Part shown: piece by piece, positions 5,087 to 7,232 of the stretch
Position numbering within the stretch: the stretch's first letter is position 1
Layout: each line of letters opens with the position of its first letter
Source of the DNA: Beijerinckiaceae bacterium
GTDB lineage: Bacteria > Pseudomonadota > Alphaproteobacteria > Rhizobiales > Beijerinckiaceae
NCBI GenBank assembly: GCA_947456315.1
Contig: CANGRU010000079.1
Coordinates: 1 to 7,232 of the forward strand
Direction: 5' to 3'
Length of the DNA stretch: 7,232 nucleotides
Translations under genes and position numbers: made by a program
The notes under the pieces: generated by a model
The model's database searches: none
The model's input: the letters and a program-made list of their open reading frames with translations, nothing else
Told to the model about the DNA's origin: nothing

Positions 5087-5920
5087 ATGACCTATACAGC
5101 GCTCTACGCAGGCACTTATCTCCACCACATTGAATTGCAGAGCTCCAACCCGCAGCGGCTTGCCAAATTTTATGGCGATGCCATGCAGATGCAGGTCGAG
5201 AAGCAGGGCGCAGTCTATATCTGCCGCGGGCCCGAGCGCCGCCTCATCGTCTCGCAGGGCCAAGACAAGAAGCTCGCGCTCGGCGCCTTCGCCTGCCGCG
5301 ATGCCGATGGCCTGCGCATGATGCGCGAACGCGCCACCAAGGAAGGCCTCAATCCGCAAGACGAAGCCTCGGTCTTCATGGACCACGCTTTCGCGGTGGT
5401 TGATCCTGACGGCAACAAGGCGGTCTTCGGTCTCGCCATAAAAGACCCGGAAGGCCTGAAAGGTCTGAAAGGCCCGACGCAACATCTGACGCTTGCGACC
5501 CATGATCCGGAAGCGATTGAAGCTTTCTACGCAGGCAAGCTCGGTTTTGCTGTGTCGGATCGCGTGCGCAAGCCCAATGGCGAAGTCGCGACCATCTTCA
5601 CACGCTCGAACCACGAGCATCACACGCTCGCATGCTTCCGCTCGGACCGTGTCGGTGTTGATCATCATTCTTATGAGGCGGGTGATTGGACGGTGATCCG
5701 CGACTGGTGCGATCATCTGGCAACGCTCGACATCCAGTTGATGTGGGGACCGGGTCGTCATGGTCCGGGCAACAACCTCTTCATCTTCATTGTCGATCCC
5801 GATGGCAATTGGATCGAGATTTCGGCGGAGCTCGAAATTATTCACGACCGTCCGGTGAAGGAATGGCCGCACGCGGAACGCACGCTCAATCTCTGGGGCA
5901 AGGGCATCTTGCGCAGCTGA
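5087..5920 (+). CDS. VOC-fold extradiol (meta-cleavage) ring dioxygenase, type I
   Basis: This 277-residue cytosolic enzyme is built of two vicinal-oxygen-chelate domains (about 9-117 and 130-250), as in 2,3-dihydroxybiphenyl and catechol 2,3-dioxygenases. It probably opens a catecholic ring next to the hydroxyls using Fe(II) or Mn(II) and O2. The second domain carries predicted metal ligands H133 (TQHLTLATHD), H193 (VDHHSYEA) and E244 (DGNWIEIS). Second-shell residues H179 (NHEHHTLACF, or H178) and H225 (GRHGPGNNLF) match the conserved catalytic histidines. The position of the conserved catalytic Tyr appears to be F234. The ATG at 5087 has GGGAGG 6 nt upstream; the open frame extends back to 5036 but runs through the candidate promoter. 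A short GLKGLKGP linker joins the domains. It heads a compact operon, with iclR starting 6 bp after its stop. The natural diol is unknown. Confidence 0.9.
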   Translation: MTYTALYAGTYLHHIELQSSNPQRLAKFYGDAMQMQVEKQGAVYICRGPERRLIVSQGQDKKLALGAFACRDADGLRMMRERATKEGLNPQDEASVFMDHAFAVVDPDGNKAVFGLAIKDPEGLKGLKGPTQHLTLATHDPEAIEAFYAGKLGFAVSDRVRKPNGEVATIFTRSNHEHHTLACFRSDRVGVDHHSYEAGDWTVIRDWCDHLATLDIQLMWGPGRHGPGNNLFIFIVDPDGNWIEISAELEIIHDRPVKEWPHAERTLNLWGKGILRS

Positions 5921-5926
5921 GGCATA

Positions 5927-6667
5927 ATGGCAGGTCTCGCGCGATATATGGCTGTGTTGCGCCTTTTTTCTGAAGGCATGCCAACATGGACCGTGGCGGA
6001 AATGGCCGATGCTTTGCAGGTTCCGCAGAGCACAGCCTATCGCACCGTGCGCGATCTGCTGGGTGAAGGCCTTGTCGAAATGTCATCCGAGGCGCGCTAT
6101 CGCCTCGGTCCGGCCTTTGTCGAGTTTGATCGGCTGACCCGCTTGACTGATCCGCTGATGCAAGCAGGCGCGCATGTCTTGCGCGCGATTGTGCAAGATG
6201 CGGGTGTGCCGGCTGTGGCATTGCTATGTCGTCTTTATGGGCGCGAAGTCATGTGCATTGCCGATCATGTCTCGCCGGACGCCTCGTTTTCGCCAAGCTA
6301 TGAGCGCGGCAAGCCGATGCCTTTGACGCAGGGCGCGACATCCAAAGCCATTCTTGCGCGACTGCCGGCCAAGCGCCTGTCAAAATTGATTGGTGCTGAC
6401 GCCGTTGAAACATTGCGGCCTGAATTGGCAGTCATTCGGCGTGCCGGTTTTTGTCTGGGCCGTGGCGAAATCGACGAGGGGCTCGCCGGCATGGCGGTGC
6501 CGATCGTCTGCGAGGCCGAAGGTCTGGTTGCTTCTCTGTCGCTGGTTGTTGAAAGTCATCGTCTGTCTGGCGCGCGTGAAGAGCGCTTGCGGCATGTGGT
6601 GATGAATGCGGCACACGAGATTGAGGCGACGCTCAATCAGGATCACGTTGGAGCTTTGAGAGCATGA
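5927..6667 (+). CDS. IclR-family transcriptional regulator
   Basis: This 246-residue protein has the standard IclR length and layout. The N-terminal winged helix-turn-helix covers about residues 3-62: WTVAEMADALQVPQSTAYRT (21-40) spans the recognition region, and RYRLGPAFVEF (57-67) is the wing. The C-terminal ligand-binding domain shows RGKPMPLTQGATSKAILARL (127-146), equivalent to the usual PLHATAAGKA region, and GEIDEGLAGMAVPI (180-193). Such proteins often control aromatic catabolism (PcaR, PobR, MhpR) as activators or repressors, with a ring compound as effector. The ATG at 5927 follows the dioxygenase stop by 6 bp. Its only ribosome binding site, GAGG at 5919-5922, overlaps that stop, suggesting translational coupling. 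The regulator therefore sits inside the operon it probably controls, giving autoregulation if it acts at 5009-5033. The effector is unknown. Confidence 0.93.
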   Translation: MAGLARYMAVLRLFSEGMPTWTVAEMADALQVPQSTAYRTVRDLLGEGLVEMSSEARYRLGPAFVEFDRLTRLTDPLMQAGAHVLRAIVQDAGVPAVALLCRLYGREVMCIADHVSPDASFSPSYERGKPMPLTQGATSKAILARLPAKRLSKLIGADAVETLRPELAVIRRAGFCLGRGEIDEGLAGMAVPIVCEAEGLVASLSLVVESHRLSGAREERLRHVVMNAAHEIEATLNQDHVGALRA

Positions 6668-7232
6668 CTCATCTCACTTGCGATATTGCCATTGTCGGGG
6701 CCGGCCCGACCGGCATGACCATGGCTCATCTGTTGGGCCAGGCGGGCGTGAAGGTGATCCTCATCGAGCGCAATGCCAGCACGGTGACGCAACCGCGCGC
6801 CGTCTCGATTGATGATGAAGCCTTGCGCACCATGCAGGCGATCAGTCTGGATCGCGAGATCATCGAACATGTCGCGCTGGATTATGGCTCGAATTATTTT
6901 ACGCCAGCGGGTGTGTGCTTTGCCAAGGTCGAGCCGACGACGCGCGAATATGGTTTCCCGCGCCGCAATGCGTTCACTCAGCCTAAGCTGGAAGCGACCC
7001 TCCGCGCGCATCTGGATCGCTACCCCAATGTCACGCTGTTGTTCGAGCATGAATGCGAGAGCGTGAGCGAAAATGACAGTGGCGTTGTCTTGCGTCTGCG
7101 CCATGGCGGTGCCGATGTTGCAGTAGAGGCCTCTTATGTGGTGGCTTCCGACGGGGCGCGCTCCACTTTGCGCAAAGTGATCGGCGCCAATCTGGTCGGC
7201 TCCACCTATCACCAGAAATGGATCATCGTTGA
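6664..7232 (+). CDS. FAD-dependent aromatic hydroxylase (MhpA/PHBH-like), C-terminus outside window
   Basis: The first 189 residues of a class A flavoprotein monooxygenase are present, roughly a third of the usual length. CDIAIVGAGPTGMTMAHLL (6-24) holds the GxGxxG FAD-binding fold and E35 would bind the ADP ribose. PRAVSIDDEALRTMQA (44-59) closely matches the motif of MhpA-type 3-(3-hydroxyphenyl)propionate hydroxylases. FPRRNAFTQPKLEATLR (98-114) and the DG motif VVASDGARSTLRK (159-171) continue the pattern. It would use NAD(P)H and O2 to add a hydroxyl ortho or para to an existing ring hydroxyl, making a diol for the dioxygenase. Its ATG overlaps the iclR stop (ATGA, 6664-6667), with GGAG at 6650-6653, implying coupled translation. 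The family is secure; MhpA itself is only the nearest well-known relative, and other phenol-type substrates are equally possible. Confidence 0.93.
   Translation, partial: MTHLTCDIAIVGAGPTGMTMAHLLGQAGVKVILIERNASTVTQPRAVSIDDEALRTMQAISLDREIIEHVALDYGSNYFTPAGVCFAKVEPTTREYGFPRRNAFTQPKLEATLRAHLDRYPNVTLLFEHECESVSENDSGVVLRLRHGGADVAVEASYVVASDGARSTLRKVIGANLVGSTYHQKWIIV

Noticed and set aside
5453..5475. Short tandem repeat GGCCTGAAA/GGTCTGAAA in the dioxygenase gene
   Set aside because: Only two 9-base units encoding the GLKGLK linker between the two VOC domains; likely ordinary linker sequence.
4982..5872. 296-codon minus-strand open frame opposite the dioxygenase
   Set aside because: The opposite strand carries all VOC metal ligands and a good ribosome binding site. 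The antisense product is a low-similarity mirror starting deep in that gene.

Overview
This window looks like chromosomal catabolic DNA from an alphaproteobacterium, most likely of the order Hyphomicrobiales (Rhizobiales). The basis is GC-rich coding with strong third-position GC, purine-rich GGAGG-type ribosome binding sites, a tripartite tricarboxylate transporter (TTT) with a Bug-type binding protein, and short palindromic intergenic repeats of a kind common in rhizobial genomes. Genus cannot be read from this sequence alone. No RNA genes, insertion sequences, CRISPR arrays or attachment sites were seen.

Layout. Positions 1-540 (minus strand) carry the first 180 codons of an isochorismatase-family hydrolase cut by the window edge. 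A 115-bp divergent promoter region separates it from a plus-strand NAD-dependent epimerase/dehydratase-like SDR gene (656-1606). After a 155-bp gap come tctB (1762-2268), tctA (2287-3789) and, beyond a 112-bp gap with a strong hairpin, tctC (3902-4864): a complete TTT importer in the order B-A-C. The 222-bp gap 4865-5086 is the richest non-coding stretch. It holds two copies of a 51-bp hairpin element in inverted orientation, then a perfect 11-3-11 bp palindrome next to a candidate promoter. From there run a two-domain VOC-fold extradiol ring-cleavage dioxygenase (5087-5920), an IclR-family regulator (5927-6667) and an FAD-dependent aromatic hydroxylase cut by the right edge (6664-7232). These three are tightly packed (6-bp gap, then a 4-bp ATGA overlap).

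How the genes may work together. TctC would capture an organic, probably aromatic, acid in the periplasm and TctA/TctB would import it. The MhpA-like flavoprotein would ring-hydroxylate the substrate or a derivative, and the dioxygenase would open the resulting catecholic ring by meta cleavage. The IclR protein would sense substrate or intermediate and control the operon, plausibly through the palindrome at 5009-5033. The hydrolase and SDR genes may process side groups or ring-opened products, but their substrates cannot be assigned.

The most notable observations are: Gly in place of the nucleophilic Cys in the isochorismatase-like protein; the inverted pair of 51-bp elements, where 10 of 12 differences are compensatory changes within stems; the operator-like palindrome and its half-site upstream of tctC; and Phe in place of the usual second-shell Tyr of the dioxygenase. 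No wholly new system was recognised.
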